Positions 36,706 through 46,950 are shown, numbered from the stretch's first letter. The stretch is 64,000 bases of DNA from Caballeronia hypogeia (GCF_001544875.2 NZ_FCOA02000008.1:124001-188000), one strand, 5' to 3'. Numbers and translations are program-made. Notes: generated by a model from the letters alone, not told the origin.

Positions 36706-37758
36706 ATGACCCTTTGCAACGGTCGGGCCGCGCTGCGCGCGCTGGTGGCTGCTGCTGCGTTGTGCAGCGCAGCGGTGATGACGGCAGGTCCCGCGCAGGC
36801 GGCGCCGGACGCGAAGTTCGTGCTGATCAGCCACGCGCCGGACTCCGATTCCTGGTGGAACGTCATCAAGAATGCGATCAAGCAGGCGGATGAGGACTTC
36901 AACGTGCAGACCGACTACCGCAATCCGCCCAACGGCGATATCGCGGACATGTCGCGTCTGATCGAGCAGGCGGCCGCGCGCAACTACGACGGCGTCATCA
37001 CCACCATCGCGGACTTCGACGTCTTGAAGAGCTCGATCAACAAGGTCACCGCGAAGAAGATTCCGCTCGTGACGATCAACTCGGGCACGGAAGAACAGAG
37101 CGCGCAGCTCGGCGCGATCATGCATATCGGTCAGCCGGAATATGTCGCGGGCAACGAGGCCGGCAAGAAGGCCAAGGCCGCGGGCGTGAAGTCCTTCCTG
37201 TGCGTGAATCACATCGCGACCAATACGGTTTCCTTCGATCGCTGCAAGGGCTTCGCGGATGCGCTCGGCATCGACTACAAGGCATCGACCATCGACTCGG
37301 GGCAGGACCCGACCGAGATCCAGTCGAAGGTCTCGGCGTATCTGCGCAATCACCCCGACACGCAGGCGATCCTCACCCTCGGACCGACGCCCGCCTCCGC
37401 GACGATCAAGGCCGTCACGCAAATGGGCCTGCAAAACAAGCTCTATTTCGTGACCTTCGACTTCTCCGATGACATCGCGAAGGCGATCAAGGACGGCACG
37501 ATCAAGTTCGCGATCGATCAGCAGCCGTATCTGCAAGGCTATATTCCGGTGGCCGTACTTTCGATCGTGAAGAAAGAGCACACCACCGATCCGGTGAAGA
37601 TCCGCCAGATTCTCGAGGCCAACCCGAAGTTCAAGGCGCGCCTCGAAACCTATGGACTGGCGCCATCGTACGGACCCAAGAACATCCGCTCGGGTCCGGG
37701 TTTCATCACCAAAGACAATCTCGACAAGGTCGTGAAGTACGCCGGTCAATATCGTTGA
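36706..37758 (+). CDS. Inositol ABC transporter substrate-binding protein
   Basis: A 350-residue periplasmic binding protein of the ribose/inositol (CUT2, Peripla_BP_4) class. The signal peptide occupies about 1-32, ending AGPAQAAPDA. Mature features include FVLISHAPDSDSWWNVIKNA and DYRNPPNGDIADMSRLIEQA. It would deliver myo-inositol to the permease. ATG 36706 follows AGGTGGAG; an in-frame GTG nine bases upstream is less likely. First gene of the transporter and iolCDEB transcript. Confidence 0.9.
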   Translation: MTLCNGRAALRALVAAAALCSAAVMTAGPAQAAPDAKFVLISHAPDSDSWWNVIKNAIKQADEDFNVQTDYRNPPNGDIADMSRLIEQAAARNYDGVITTIADFDVLKSSINKVTAKKIPLVTINSGTEEQSAQLGAIMHIGQPEYVAGNEAGKKAKAAGVKSFLCVNHIATNTVSFDRCKGFADALGIDYKASTIDSGQDPTEIQSKVSAYLRNHPDTQAILTLGPTPASATIKAVTQMGLQNKLYFVTFDFSDDIAKAIKDGTIKFAIDQQPYLQGYIPVAVLSIVKKEHTTDPVKIRQILEANPKFKARLETYGLAPSYGPKNIRSGPGFITKDNLDKVVKYAGQYR

Positions 37759-37775
37759 TCGCAGAGCGACCTCTT

Positions 37776-37814
37776 CGGGCGGCTTGAACTGCTTCAGGTA
37801 AGCCGCCCGCTTTT
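37776..37814 (+). terminator. Hairpin after the binding-protein gene
   Basis: CGGGCGGCTT-N14-AAGCCGCCCG then CTTTT. It may partly terminate or protect the upstream mRNA, giving more binding protein than permease. Confidence 0.75.
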
Positions 37815-37915
37815 CTCAGCATTCCATGTGTCTTTACTGCGTCCGTTCGCGGACGCGGTAGGGACGCGCACATCGCGACTGTTTTGAACTTCGTTTCGAG
37901 TCTCAAGGAGCCATC

Positions 37916-39082
37916 ATGGGCGTAGCCGGAAAGCATTACCCACCTCAAGTGAACCCCCAGCAGGACAACGCTGACGCACCTGACAAGGCAAAGCCCTCGG
38001 ATGAGCGCGTACGCCAGACATCGTGGTTCGGCCATCTGCTGAACCGCCCCGAATTCGCGGCGATTTCGGGCACCGTGCTCGTGTTTCTCGTGTTCGGTTT
38101 CAGCGCCGGTTCGTCCGGCATGTTCAACCTCGACGGCGTGATGAACTGGTCGCAGGTGGCCGCCTATCTCGGCCTGCTCGCGGTCGGCGCGTGTCTGTTG
38201 ATGATCGCCGGTGAGTTCGATCTTTCCATTGGCTCGATGATCGGCTTCGCGGGCATGATGGTCGCCCTGCCCTCGGTGTACTTCCACTGGCCGATCTGGG
38301 CCGCCATCATCTTCGCGTTCGTCTGCTCGATGCTGCTCGGCGCGCTGAACGGCTATCTCGTGATGCGAACGCGCCTGCCCTCGTTCATCGTCACGCTCGC
38401 GTTCCTGTTCATCCTGCGCGGCCTCACGCTGGCGCTGTCGATCATGTTCGCGGACCGCACGATCATCTCCGGCGTGGGAGACCTCGCGCAAGCCGATCCC
38501 GTCTCCAATACGCTGTTTCATGGCGTCGCGTTCCATGGCGTGTTCACGTGGCTGGCGCATATGGGCATCGGCAAGCTGCTCGACAGCGGCGAGCCGCTCG
38601 TGCCGGGCATTCCGAAGGTCATCATCTGGTGGCTGGCGCTCGCGGCGGTCGGTGCTTTCGTGCTCGCCAAGACGCGCTACGGCAACTGGATTCTCGCGGT
38701 CGGCGGCGATGCCAATGCCGCGAAGAACGTCGGCGTGCCGGTCAAGCGCGTGAAGATCTCGCTGTTCGTGCTGACCGCGTTCTGCTCGTGCCTGTTCGCT
38801 GTGCTGCAAGTGTGCGATATCGGTTCGGCTGCGGCTGACCGCGGCCTGCAGAAGGAATTCGAAGCGATCATCGCGGCGGTCATCGGCGGCACGTTGTTGA
38901 CGGGCGGTTATGGCTCGGTGGTCGGCGCATGCTTCGGCGCGTTGATCTTCGGCGTCGTGCAGATCGGAATTACTTATACGAACGTGAGCTCGGACTGGTT
39001 CCGTGTGTTCCTCGGCGTGATGCTGCTGATCGCCGTGCTCTTCAACCACTACGTGCGCCGTCGCGTATCCCAGGCTCAATGA
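37916..39082 (+). CDS. Inositol ABC transporter permease
   Basis: A 388-residue CUT2-type permease (RbsC-like) with about ten helices after a charged 40-residue N-terminus. The segments [40 protein letters not shown] and [19 protein letters not shown] are family hallmarks. AAGGAG lies before the ATG. It ends 14 bases before the ATPase gene. Confidence 0.92.
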   Translation: MGVAGKHYPPQVNPQQDNADAPDKAKPSDERVRQTSWFGHLLNRPEFAAISGTVLVFLVFGFSAGSSGMFNLDGVMNWSQVAAYLGLLAVGACLLMIAGEFDLSIGSMIGFAGMMVALPSVYFHWPIWAAIIFAFVCSMLLGALNGYLVMRTRLPSFIVTLAFLFILRGLTLALSIMFADRTIISGVGDLAQADPVSNTLFHGVAFHGVFTWLAHMGIGKLLDSGEPLVPGIPKVIIWWLALAAVGAFVLAKTRYGNWILAVGGDANAAKNVGVPVKRVKISLFVLTAFCSCLFAVLQVCDIGSAAADRGLQKEFEAIIAAVIGGTLLTGGYGSVVGACFGALIFGVVQIGITYTNVSSDWFRVFLGVMLLIAVLFNHYVRRRVSQAQ

Positions 39083-39096
39083 GAGGAGAAACGATC

Positions 39097-39882
39097 ATGC
39101 AAGACGACAACATCCTCGCACTCGAGAACGTCAGCAAGTTCTTCGGCAAGGTCATCGCATTGAACGGCGTCACGTTGCGCCTCAAGCGCGGTGAAGTGCA
39201 CTGCCTGCTGGGCGATAACGGCGCGGGCAAGTCCACGCTCATCAAGACGCTCGCGGGCGTACATCAGCCCTCCTCCGGCGACTATCTCGTCGATGGCAAG
39301 CCGGTGCATTTCGAATCGCCGAAAGAAGCGCTCGATCTCGGCATTGCGACCGTGTATCAGGATCTCGCGCTCGTGCCCTTGCTTTCAGTGGCGCGCAACT
39401 TCTTCATGGGCCGCGAGCCGCAGAAAAAGCGCTTCGGCATCAGCGTGATGGACCTCGATCTCGCCGCCGAAACCTCGCGCGCCAAGCTCGCGGAAATGGG
39501 CATCAACGTCCGCGATGCGCATCAGCCTATCGGCACGATGTCCGGCGGCGAGAAGCAATGTCTCGCAATCGCCCGTGCGATCCACTTCGGCGCGCGCGTG
39601 CTGATTCTCGACGAACCGACCGCCGCGCTCGGCGTGAAGCAGAGCTTCAACGTGCTCAAGCTGATTCACAAGGCGCGCGAGAAAGGCATCTCGGTGATCT
39701 TCATCACGCACAACGTGCATCACGCATATCCGATCGGCGATTCGTTCACGCTGCTCAATCGCGGCCGCTCGATGGGCACGTACACGAAGGACACCATCAG
39801 CAAGAACGAAGTGCTCGACATGATGGCGGGCGGCGCGGAAATGCAGCAGATGATGACCGAACTCGAAGGCGCGACGATCTGA
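39097..39882 (+). CDS. Inositol ABC transporter ATP-binding protein
   Basis: A 261-residue single nucleotide-binding domain. It has Walker [10 protein letters not shown], signature [13 protein letters not shown] and Walker [13 protein letters not shown]. Most ribose-type transporters use a double-domain ATPase; this single-domain form would dimerise, as in FrcA-type systems. Start ATG 39097 follows GAGGAG; an earlier in-frame ATG overlapping the permease stop (39079) is possible. Confidence 0.92.
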   Translation: MQDDNILALENVSKFFGKVIALNGVTLRLKRGEVHCLLGDNGAGKSTLIKTLAGVHQPSSGDYLVDGKPVHFESPKEALDLGIATVYQDLALVPLLSVARNFFMGREPQKKRFGISVMDLDLAAETSRAKLAEMGINVRDAHQPIGTMSGGEKQCLAIARAIHFGARVLILDEPTAALGVKQSFNVLKLIHKAREKGISVIFITHNVHHAYPIGDSFTLLNRGRSMGTYTKDTISKNEVLDMMAGGAEMQQMMTELEGATI

Positions 39883-39894
39883 GGACTATCAAGC

Positions 39895-41895
39895 ATGCCA
39901 ACACAAACCACCTCTCGCTTCGCACCCGACCGCACGCGCGATATCGTGTGCCTCGGCCGCCTCGCCGTCGATCTCTACGCGCAGAACGTCGGCGCGCGGC
40001 TCGAAGACGTATCGACTTTTTCGAAGTATCTCGGCGGCTCGTCCGCGAACATCGCGTTCGGCTGCGCGCGGCTCGGGCTCAAATCGTCGATGCTCGCGCG
40101 CGTCGGCAACGATCACATGGGGCGCTTTCTCACCGAGACGCTCGAACGCGAAGGTTGCGACGTGAGTCACGTTCGCATCGACCGTGAACGGCTCACCGCG
40201 CTCGTGCTGCTCGGTCTCGAAGACCGCGACACGTTCCCGCTCGTGTTCTATCGCGAGAATTGCGCGGACATGGCCGTCGACGAAAGCGATTTCGATGAGG
40301 CGTATATCGCGTCGTCGAAAGCGCTGCTCATCACGGGCACGCACTTCTCGACGGAACAGGTGAACCGCACAAGCCGCCGCGCGCTGGAATATGCACGGCG
40401 CAATAACGTACGCACGATTCTCGACATCGACTATCGGCCGGTGCTGTGGGGTCTCACCGGCAAGGCCGACGGCGAGACGCGCTTCATCGCCGATGAAAGC
40501 GTCACCGCGCATTTGCAGCGCATCCTGCCGCTGATGGATCTCGTGATCGGCACGGAAGAAGAGTTTCGCATCGCGGGCGGCAAGGACCGCCTGATCGACG
40601 CGCTCGCGATGGTGCGCAAGGTCACCAGCGCGACGCTCGTCGTGAAGCGCGGGCCGCTCGGCTGCTCGATCATCGAAGGCGCGGTGCCCGCTTCCATCGA
40701 CGATGCGCCGGTTCACGGCGGCGTCGAAGTGGAAGTGCTCAACGTACTCGGTGCGGGCGATGCCTTCGCGTCCGGTTTCCTCTCGGGCTGGCTGCGCGAC
40801 GAGCCGCTCGAAGCCTGCGCGCGCTCGGCCAATGCATGCGGCGCGCTGGTCGTGTCGCGTCATGGTTGCGCGCCGGCGATGCCCACGCCCGCCGAGCTCG
40901 ACTATTTCCTCGCTGCCGCGAAGGAAGATCCTGTGCGCATGCGCCGTCCGGATCGCGATGCGAAGCTCGCGCGTCTGCATCGCGTGAGCCCGAACCGCAT
41001 GCAATGGGATGAAGTGCTGGGCTTCGCATTCGATCATCGCAACCAGTTCTTCGATCTCGCGCAGCAGACCGGCGCGAGCGAAACGCGCATCTCGACGCTG
41101 AAGAATCTCTTTGTCGAAGCGGTCGCGCAGACGGAGAAGGAGCTCGGACTCGAAGGACGCATCGGCGTATTGGTCGACGACCGCTATGGTCAGGATGCAT
41201 TGAATGCCGCCACCGGTCGCGGCTGGTGGGTCGGGCGTCCGGTGGAGCTGCCGGGCTCCCTGCCGCTCGTGTTCGATCACGGCCGCTCGATCGGCACGAC
41301 CCTCACGCAATGGCCGCGCGAACAGGTGGCGAAGTGCCTCGTGCAGTATCACCCCGATCATCCACATGAATTGCGTCTCGAACAGGAAGCGCAGATTCGC
41401 GCGCTCTACGATGCCGTGCAGGAAAGCGGCAACGAGCTGCTGCTCGAAGTGATCGTGCCGAAGAACGGGCCGCCGGTGGAAGACGACACCGTTTATCGCG
41501 CGCTGAAGCGTCTCTACAACCTGGGCATCTATCCGGAATGGTGGAAGCTCGAGCCGATGAGCGCGAAGCAATGGCAAGCCGTCGACGCGCTGATCGCCGA
41601 ACGCGATCCGTATTGCCGTGGTGTCGTGCTGCTCGGTCTGTCGGCGGCCGTCGAGCAACTCAGCGATGGCTTTCGTGCAGCGGCTGCATCGAAGACGTGC
41701 AGGGGCTTCACGGTCGGACGCACGATCTTTCATGAGCCGAGTCACGCGTGGCTCGCGAACGAAATCGATGACAAAGAGCTGATCGCTCGTGTGCGACGCA
41801 CGTTCGAAGCGCTGATCGGCGCGTGGCGCGATGCGCGTTCCTCGCATGACGCCACGGCCATTTCCCATCACGCAAGACAGGAGCAGGCCGCATGA
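39895..41895 (+). CDS. iolC: 5-dehydro-2-deoxygluconokinase with DUF2090 domain
   Basis: A 666-residue bifunctional protein. Residues about 15-330 form a PfkB kinase (GRLAVDLYAQNVG; GGSSANIAFGCARLG; NVLGAGDAFASGF with the catalytic Asp). About 340-650 is a DUF2090 aldolase-like domain, possibly acting on the phosphorylated product (IolJ-like), which is inference. The kinase forms 2-deoxy-5-keto-gluconate 6-phosphate. It overlaps iolD by four bases. Confidence 0.93.
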   Translation: MPTQTTSRFAPDRTRDIVCLGRLAVDLYAQNVGARLEDVSTFSKYLGGSSANIAFGCARLGLKSSMLARVGNDHMGRFLTETLEREGCDVSHVRIDRERLTALVLLGLEDRDTFPLVFYRENCADMAVDESDFDEAYIASSKALLITGTHFSTEQVNRTSRRALEYARRNNVRTILDIDYRPVLWGLTGKADGETRFIADESVTAHLQRILPLMDLVIGTEEEFRIAGGKDRLIDALAMVRKVTSATLVVKRGPLGCSIIEGAVPASIDDAPVHGGVEVEVLNVLGAGDAFASGFLSGWLRDEPLEACARSANACGALVVSRHGCAPAMPTPAELDYFLAAAKEDPVRMRRPDRDAKLARLHRVSPNRMQWDEVLGFAFDHRNQFFDLAQQTGASETRISTLKNLFVEAVAQTEKELGLEGRIGVLVDDRYGQDALNAATGRGWWVGRPVELPGSLPLVFDHGRSIGTTLTQWPREQVAKCLVQYHPDHPHELRLEQEAQIRALYDAVQESGNELLLEVIVPKNGPPVEDDTVYRALKRLYNLGIYPEWWKLEPMSAKQWQAVDALIAERDPYCRGVVLLGLSAAVEQLSDGFRAAAASKTCRGFTVGRTIFHEPSHAWLANEIDDKELIARVRRTFEALIGAWRDARSSHDATAISHHARQEQAA

Positions 41896-43784
41896 ACCAG
41901 CGTGCAACTCAAACCGAAACGGCCGTGACCTCCACTGTCCGGCTGACCGCCGCGCAGGCCGTCGTGCGCTATCTCGCGTCGCTGCGCACGACGAACGGCG
42001 AGCCGCTGTTCGGCGGCGTGTTCGCGATCTTCGGGCACGGCAATGTCGCGGGCTTAGGCGAGGCGCTGTATCGGTATCGCGATGACCTGCCGACGTATCG
42101 CGCGCACAACGAGCAGGCGATGGCGCATAGCGCGATTGCGTATGCGAAGGCGCACATGCGCCGCCGCATGATGGCGGTGACGACGTCCATCGGTCCGGGC
42201 GCGACCAATCTCGTCACCGCCGCGGCGCTCGCGCATGTGAACCGCCTGCCGGTGCTGCTGCTGCCGGGCGATATCTTCGTGTCGCGCGCGCCCGATCCGG
42301 TGCTGCAACAGGTCGAAGATGCGCACGACGGCGGCGTGTCCGCCAACGATGCGCTGAAGGCCGTGTCGCGTTACTTCGATCGCATCGTGCATCCGGCGCA
42401 ATTGTTGAGCGCATTGCCGCGCGCCATTCGCGTGCTGACCGATGCCGCGCTATGCGGTCCCGTCACGCTCGCGCTGCCGCAGGACGTGCAGGCGATGGCG
42501 TACGACTATCCCGCTTCGTTCTTCGAGCCGCGCGTCGTCGAGTTTCATGCGCCGGCGCCGGTCGCGCGCGAGATCGAACGGGCGGCAGCAGCGTTGCGCG
42601 AGGCGCGCGAGCCGCTGATCGTGTCGGGCGGCGGCGTGCTGTACGGACTGGCAACCGATGCGCTGCGCAGGTTCGCGCACAAGCACGGCGTTCCGGTCGC
42701 CGAAACGCAGGCGGGCAAAGGCGCGCTCGCGTGGGACGATGCACTGAACGCGGGCGGCATCGGCGTGACGGGCGGCTCGGCCGCGAACGAACTCGCGCAT
42801 GCGAGCGATTGCGTGCTCGCGGTCGGCACACGTCTGCAGGACTTCACGACCGGATCCAACACGCTTTTCGCAGAAGCGCGTCTCGTCGCGGTCAATGCCA
42901 ATCCGTTCGATGCATTGAAGCAGAACGCAATCGCCGTGCAGGCCGATGCGGCGCTCGCGCTCGATGCGTTATCTGAAGCGCTAGGCGAATGGCATGCATC
43001 GCCGCAATGGACCACGCGCGCGCATCGGCTGGCGAACGAATGGCGCGAGACGGTGGCGCATGTGACGAACACGCCGGTCGCCGATGGCCTCCTGCCGCGT
43101 GAAGCCGATGTGATCGGCGCGGTGCAGCGCTCGGACGAGCGTTCGCCTGCCGACGACGTCGTGGTATGCGCGGCGGGCACCTTGCCGGCCGACTTGCAGA
43201 AGCTGTGGCGCACGAGTGCGCCGGGCGGCTATCACGTCGAGTACGGCTATTCGTGCATGGGCTATGAAGTCGCGGGTGCGCTCGGTGTGAAGCTCGCGCG
43301 GCCGGAGCGCGAAGTGATCGTGATCGTCGGCGACGGCAGCTATCTGATGATGAACAGCGAACTCGCGACGTCGGTCATGCTCGGCGCGAAGATCATCGTC
43401 GTGCTGCTCGACAATCGCGGCTTTGGCTGCATCAACCGCTTGCAGCAGGCTTGCGGCGGTGCGCCGTTCAACAATCTCATCGATGATTGCAGGCAGGGCG
43501 CGCTCGGTGCGCCGGAGATCGACTTTGCGATGCATGCGCGATCGCTCGGCGCCCTGTCGGAGCATGTGTCGAATGTCGATGAACTGCAGGCCGCGATGAA
43601 GCGCGCGCGGGCGGCGGATCGAAGCTATCTGATTTCGATCGATACGGACCCGGCGCGGCCCACCGAAGAAGGCGGATGGTGGTGGGAAGTGGCCGTGCCC
43701 GAAGTCTCCGAGCGTGCGGCGGTGGTCGTCGCGCGTGAAGCGTACGAGCGCGCGGTCAATGCGCGTTCCCAAAGTTCCAAGTAG
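41892..43784 (+). CDS. iolD: 3D-(3,5/4)-trihydroxycyclohexane-1,2-dione acylhydrolase
   Basis: A 630-residue thiamine-diphosphate enzyme that opens the inositol-derived ring. The N-terminal domain has HNEQAMAHSAIAYAK with the cofactor-activating Glu, and TTSIGPGATN. The C-terminal ThDP site is IVGDGSYLMMN, followed by LDNRGFGCI. Length is normal for IolD. It starts with ATGA overlap on iolC; iolE follows after 16 bases. Confidence 0.94.
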   Translation: MNQRATQTETAVTSTVRLTAAQAVVRYLASLRTTNGEPLFGGVFAIFGHGNVAGLGEALYRYRDDLPTYRAHNEQAMAHSAIAYAKAHMRRRMMAVTTSIGPGATNLVTAAALAHVNRLPVLLLPGDIFVSRAPDPVLQQVEDAHDGGVSANDALKAVSRYFDRIVHPAQLLSALPRAIRVLTDAALCGPVTLALPQDVQAMAYDYPASFFEPRVVEFHAPAPVAREIERAAAALREAREPLIVSGGGVLYGLATDALRRFAHKHGVPVAETQAGKGALAWDDALNAGGIGVTGGSAANELAHASDCVLAVGTRLQDFTTGSNTLFAEARLVAVNANPFDALKQNAIAVQADAALALDALSEALGEWHASPQWTTRAHRLANEWRETVAHVTNTPVADGLLPREADVIGAVQRSDERSPADDVVVCAAGTLPADLQKLWRTSAPGGYHVEYGYSCMGYEVAGALGVKLARPEREVIVIVGDGSYLMMNSELATSVMLGAKIIVVLLDNRGFGCINRLQQACGGAPFNNLIDDCRQGALGAPEIDFAMHARSLGALSEHVSNVDELQAAMKRARAADRSYLISIDTDPARPTEEGGWWWEVAVPEVSERAAVVVAREAYERAVNARSQSSK

Positions 43785-43800
43785 AGCACAAGGATTTTCC

Positions 43801-44703
43801 ATGCCCTTGAACGTCCGCATCGGCATCAATCCACTGTCGTGGATGAACGACGACCTTCCTTCGCTCGGCGGGGAGACACCTCTGTCTACCGCGTTGACCG
43901 AAGGAAAGCAGATCGGCTATGAAGGCTTCGAACTCGGCAACAAGTTTCCGCGCGAACCACAGGCGCTTAAGACATTGCTCGCGCAATACGATCTCGCGCT
44001 CGTGTCCGGCTGGTACTCAGGCAGGCTCGCCGAGCGCAGCGCGGAAGAAGAGATCGAAGCCGTCGGCCCGCATCTCGAACTGCTCGCAAAAAACGGCGCC
44101 ACCGCGATGGTCTACGGCGAAGTGGCCAACTCGATCCAGGGCGCGCCGCGACCGCTCTATCAACGCCCGCGCTTCTTTTCCGATGCGCAATGGGAGCAGT
44201 ACGCCGAGCGTCTGAACCGCTTCGCCGAATACACGCTCTCGCATGGCGTGCGCGTCGCCTATCATCATCACATGGGCGCGTATGTCGAAACGCCCGCCGA
44301 TGTCGACCGGCTGATGTCGCTCACCGGCAATGCCGTCGGTCTGTTGTTCGACGCCGGTCACATCACGTTCGCGGGCGGCGATGCGCTGACCGTTTTGCGC
44401 AAGCACATCGCGCGCGTCTGCCATGTGCATTGCAAGGACGTGCGCCCTGAAATCGTGAAGCTCGCGCGCAATCGCAACTGGAGCTTTCTCGATGCCGTCA
44501 TCAACGGCGCGTTCACCGTGCCGGGCGATGGCGCCGTCGATTATCCGGGCATCATCGCGTGTCTCGCGCAGCACGACTACAGCGGCTGGCTCGTCGTGGA
44601 AGCGGAGCAGGACCCGGTGATCGCGCCGAGCTACGCCTATGCCGAGCGCGGCTATCGCACGCTGCGCGCGCTCGTCGACGGAACCTACAAGGAGGCGGCA
44701 TGA
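43801..44703 (+). CDS. iolE: Myo-inosose-2 dehydratase
   Basis: A 300-residue TIM-barrel metal enzyme of the xylose-isomerase-like superfamily. It opens VRIGINPLSWMNDD, typical of IolE, and contains YHHHMGAYVETPADVDRLM, LLFDAGHITFAGGD, HVHCKDVRPEI and WLVVEAEQDP, which supply the metal and acid/base residues. It dehydrates 2-keto-myo-inositol. It overlaps iolB by four bases. Confidence 0.94.
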   Translation: MPLNVRIGINPLSWMNDDLPSLGGETPLSTALTEGKQIGYEGFELGNKFPREPQALKTLLAQYDLALVSGWYSGRLAERSAEEEIEAVGPHLELLAKNGATAMVYGEVANSIQGAPRPLYQRPRFFSDAQWEQYAERLNRFAEYTLSHGVRVAYHHHMGAYVETPADVDRLMSLTGNAVGLLFDAGHITFAGGDALTVLRKHIARVCHVHCKDVRPEIVKLARNRNWSFLDAVINGAFTVPGDGAVDYPGIIACLAQHDYSGWLVVEAEQDPVIAPSYAYAERGYRTLRALVDGTYKEAA

Positions 44704-45512
44704 GCCTGTTAGTGAAAGCATCGCGCGAGGGGCAGACCATCGCGCGCGTCACCCCCGATTCGGCGGGCTGGAAGCATGTGGGCTTCGCGGCGTATCGGCT
44801 GAATGCGGGCGATGTGGTGCACGTGTACGACGCGGATCGCGAAAGCTGCATCGTCGTGCTGACGGGCACGGTGAGCATCGAGGCCGGCGACGAGCACTGG
44901 CAGTCGATCGGCTCGCGCGACAGCGTGTTCGAGGACGCCGCGCCCTATGCGGTTTATGTGCCGCCGAAGCTCGCGGCCATCGTGCGTGCGGAGCGCGACG
45001 CGGAGATCGGCGTGGCGAGCGCGCCCGCCAAGGGCGAGTTTCCGCCGCGTCTGATCGAACCGTCGCAGATGAAGCGCTCGACGCGCGGCAAGAACGCGAA
45101 TACGCGCTACGTATGCGACATACTTCCGCAGACGGAGGCCGCCGAGTCGCTGCTCGTGGTCGAAGTGCGCACGCCGGGCGGGCATGCGTCGAGCTATCCG
45201 CCGCACAAGCACGATCAGGACAATGTGCCGGTGGAGAGTTCGCTCGAAGAGACGTATTACCATCGATTGAATCCGCCGCAGGGCTTCGCGTTCCAGCGCG
45301 TTTATACCGACGAACGCGATCTCGATGAAACCATGGCCGTCGAGAATCACGACGTAGTGATGGTGCCGCGCGGATATCACCCGGTCGTCGTGCCGTATGG
45401 CTACGACAACTATTATCTGAACGTGATGGCGGGCGACAAGCGCACGTGGCACTTCAAGAACGATCCGAAGCACGAGTGGATCGTGGAGCGGGATAGCAAG
45501 TCTTCGACTTAG
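44700..45512 (+). CDS. iolB: 5-deoxy-glucuronate isomerase
   Basis: A 270-residue bicupin protein. The metal-binding motif YPPHKHDQDN followed by SSLEETYYHR supplies His and Glu ligands, and MVPRGYHPV lies in the second strand set. It isomerises 5-deoxyglucuronate to 2-deoxy-5-keto-gluconate, the IolC substrate. It is the last gene of the operon; its TAG overlaps the TAA of convergent livF by three bases. iolA (mmsA) is not present in the window. Confidence 0.94.
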   Translation: MSLLVKASREGQTIARVTPDSAGWKHVGFAAYRLNAGDVVHVYDADRESCIVVLTGTVSIEAGDEHWQSIGSRDSVFEDAAPYAVYVPPKLAAIVRAERDAEIGVASAPAKGEFPPRLIEPSQMKRSTRGKNANTRYVCDILPQTEAAESLLVVEVRTPGGHASSYPPHKHDQDNVPVESSLEETYYHRLNPPQGFAFQRVYTDERDLDETMAVENHDVVMVPRGYHPVVVPYGYDNYYLNVMAGDKRTWHFKNDPKHEWIVERDSKSST

Positions 45513-46207
45513 CCGACGGAGAGCCATTCGCGCATGACTCGCTCATCGCGAGCAAGCGCCGCGAATGGACCATCGAAGCGCACTGCCCCGTGCCCCATCA
45601 CCGCGACGCGCGCATCGAGCATGCGCGCGAGGGTCAGCCGCTCTTCGATCAGCAGCATCGCGACGCCGCGTTCACGCAGCGTCGCGAGGCACGCGCCCAC
45701 TTGCGCGAGCACTTGCGGCGCAAGCCCTTCGCCGGGTTCATCGATCACGACGAGCGAAGGATCGCCCGCCAGCGTGCGTGCGAGCGCCAGCATCTGCTGC
45801 TCGCCGCCCGACAGCGCGCCCGCCTTCACCGATGCCCGCTCTTCGAGCACCGGAAACAGCCGATACGCGTCAGCGAGCGTGAAGCGCGTGCCCTTCTTTT
45901 CGCCCAGCACGAGATTCTCGCGTACCGTCAACGCGGGAAACACATCGCGCGTTTCGGGCACATAGCCGAGCCCCAGCCGCGCGATGCGATGCGGCCGCAA
46001 GCCCACGAGCGGCACGTCGCGATAACGCATCTCGCCCGCGCAGCGCACCAGCCCCATGATGGCCTTCGCGAGCGTCGAGCGCCCCGAGCCGTTGCGCCCG
46101 ATCAGCGCGACCGCCTCGCCTTCGCCCACGCGGAGATTCACGCCATGCAGCACCTGCGCGTCGCCGTACCACGCGCGCAGGTTCTCGATATGCAACGCCA
46201 CGCTCAT
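45509..46207 (-). CDS. livF: Branched-chain amino acid-type ABC ATPase (LivF) with altered Walker A
   Basis: A 232-residue HAAT-family ATPase. The Walker A at 37-45 reads GRNGSGRST, with Arg43 in place of the usual Lys. The rest looks functional: GLGYVPETRDVFPALTVREN, signature LSGGEQQMLALAR, Walker B LVVIDEP and GLAP. Lys to Arg at this site usually reduces ATP hydrolysis, so the partner LivG may carry most activity. Last gene of a six-gene operon; ATGA overlap with livG. Confidence 0.88.
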   Translation of the reverse strand: MSVALHIENLRAWYGDAQVLHGVNLRVGEGEAVALIGRNGSGRSTLAKAIMGLVRCAGEMRYRDVPLVGLRPHRIARLGLGYVPETRDVFPALTVRENLVLGEKKGTRFTLADAYRLFPVLEERASVKAGALSGGEQQMLALARTLAGDPSLVVIDEPGEGLAPQVLAQVGACLATLRERGVAMLLIEERLTLARMLDARVAVMGHGAVRFDGPFAALARDERVMREWLSVG

Positions 46208-46950
46208 TGCGCGACTCCATCGAAACCGAGATAGGCTTCCTGCACTTGCCGGTTCGCGCGTATCTCCGCAGGCGCGCCGGTCGCGATCACGCGCCCCTGC
46301 ACCAGCACCGAAATACGATCCGCAAGTCCGAACACCGCATCCATGTCGTGCTCGATCACCAGCAGCGTGCGGCCTTCCGTCGTCGCACGAATCAGCGCGA
46401 GCGCGTGAGCGGCCTCCGCGCGATTCATGCCGGCGGTGGGTTCGTCGAGCAGGATCAGCGGCGCATCGGTTGCGAGCGCGAGGCCCAGATCGAGCGCGCG
46501 TTGCTCGGCATACGTGAGACGCGCGGCGGGTTCGTCGGCGCGTGCGGCGAGGCCGATCGCATCGAGCATCGCGTGCGCGCGCGCATCGACTCTGCGAGAC
46601 GGCAGGCATCGATCGATGAAACGCGACGACGACGCACCGAGCACCGCGCAGCGCAGGTTGTCGAAGACGGACAGTCCGCCGAACACGCTCGTCGTCTGAA
46701 AGCTGCGCGCGAGCGTGCGGCACACGCGCTGCGGCCGCTTGCCCGTGATGTCGATGCCATCCGCGACGATGCGCCCTTCATCCGGCCGCGCGCGTCCCGA
46801 GATCAGATCGAACAGCGTGGACTTGCCCGCGCCGTTCGGACCGATGAGCGCATGCCGCTCGCCCTGCGCCACGCGCAGATCGACACCACGCAATACGCGC
46901 GTCGCGCCGAAGCGTTTGACGATGCCGTGCAGTTCCAGCGCCGCGTTCAT
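46204..46950 (-). CDS. livG: Branched-chain amino acid-type ABC ATPase (LivG)
   Basis: A 248-residue ATPase with a normal Walker A (GPNGAGKST), the signature-like LTYAEQRALDLGLAL (a LivG-style variant of LSGG) and Walker B LILLDEPTAGM. RSFQTTSVFGGLSVFDNL and EHDMDAVFGLADRI are typical of LivG. It overlaps livM and livF by four bases each. Confidence 0.9.
   Translation of the reverse strand: MNAALELHGIVKRFGATRVLRGVDLRVAQGERHALIGPNGAGKSTLFDLISGRARPDEGRIVADGIDITGKRPQRVCRTLARSFQTTSVFGGLSVFDNLRCAVLGASSSRFIDRCLPSRRVDARAHAMLDAIGLAARADEPAARLTYAEQRALDLGLALATDAPLILLDEPTAGMNRAEAAHALALIRATTEGRTLLVIEHDMDAVFGLADRISVLVQGRVIATGAPAEIRANRQVQEAYLGFDGVAQ

Noticed and set aside
35605..37749. A 714-codon reverse-strand frame spanning the regulator and the binding-protein gene
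   Set aside because: The real regulator is only its last 296 codons; the upstream part is antisense to the binding-protein gene and runs through the promoter region.
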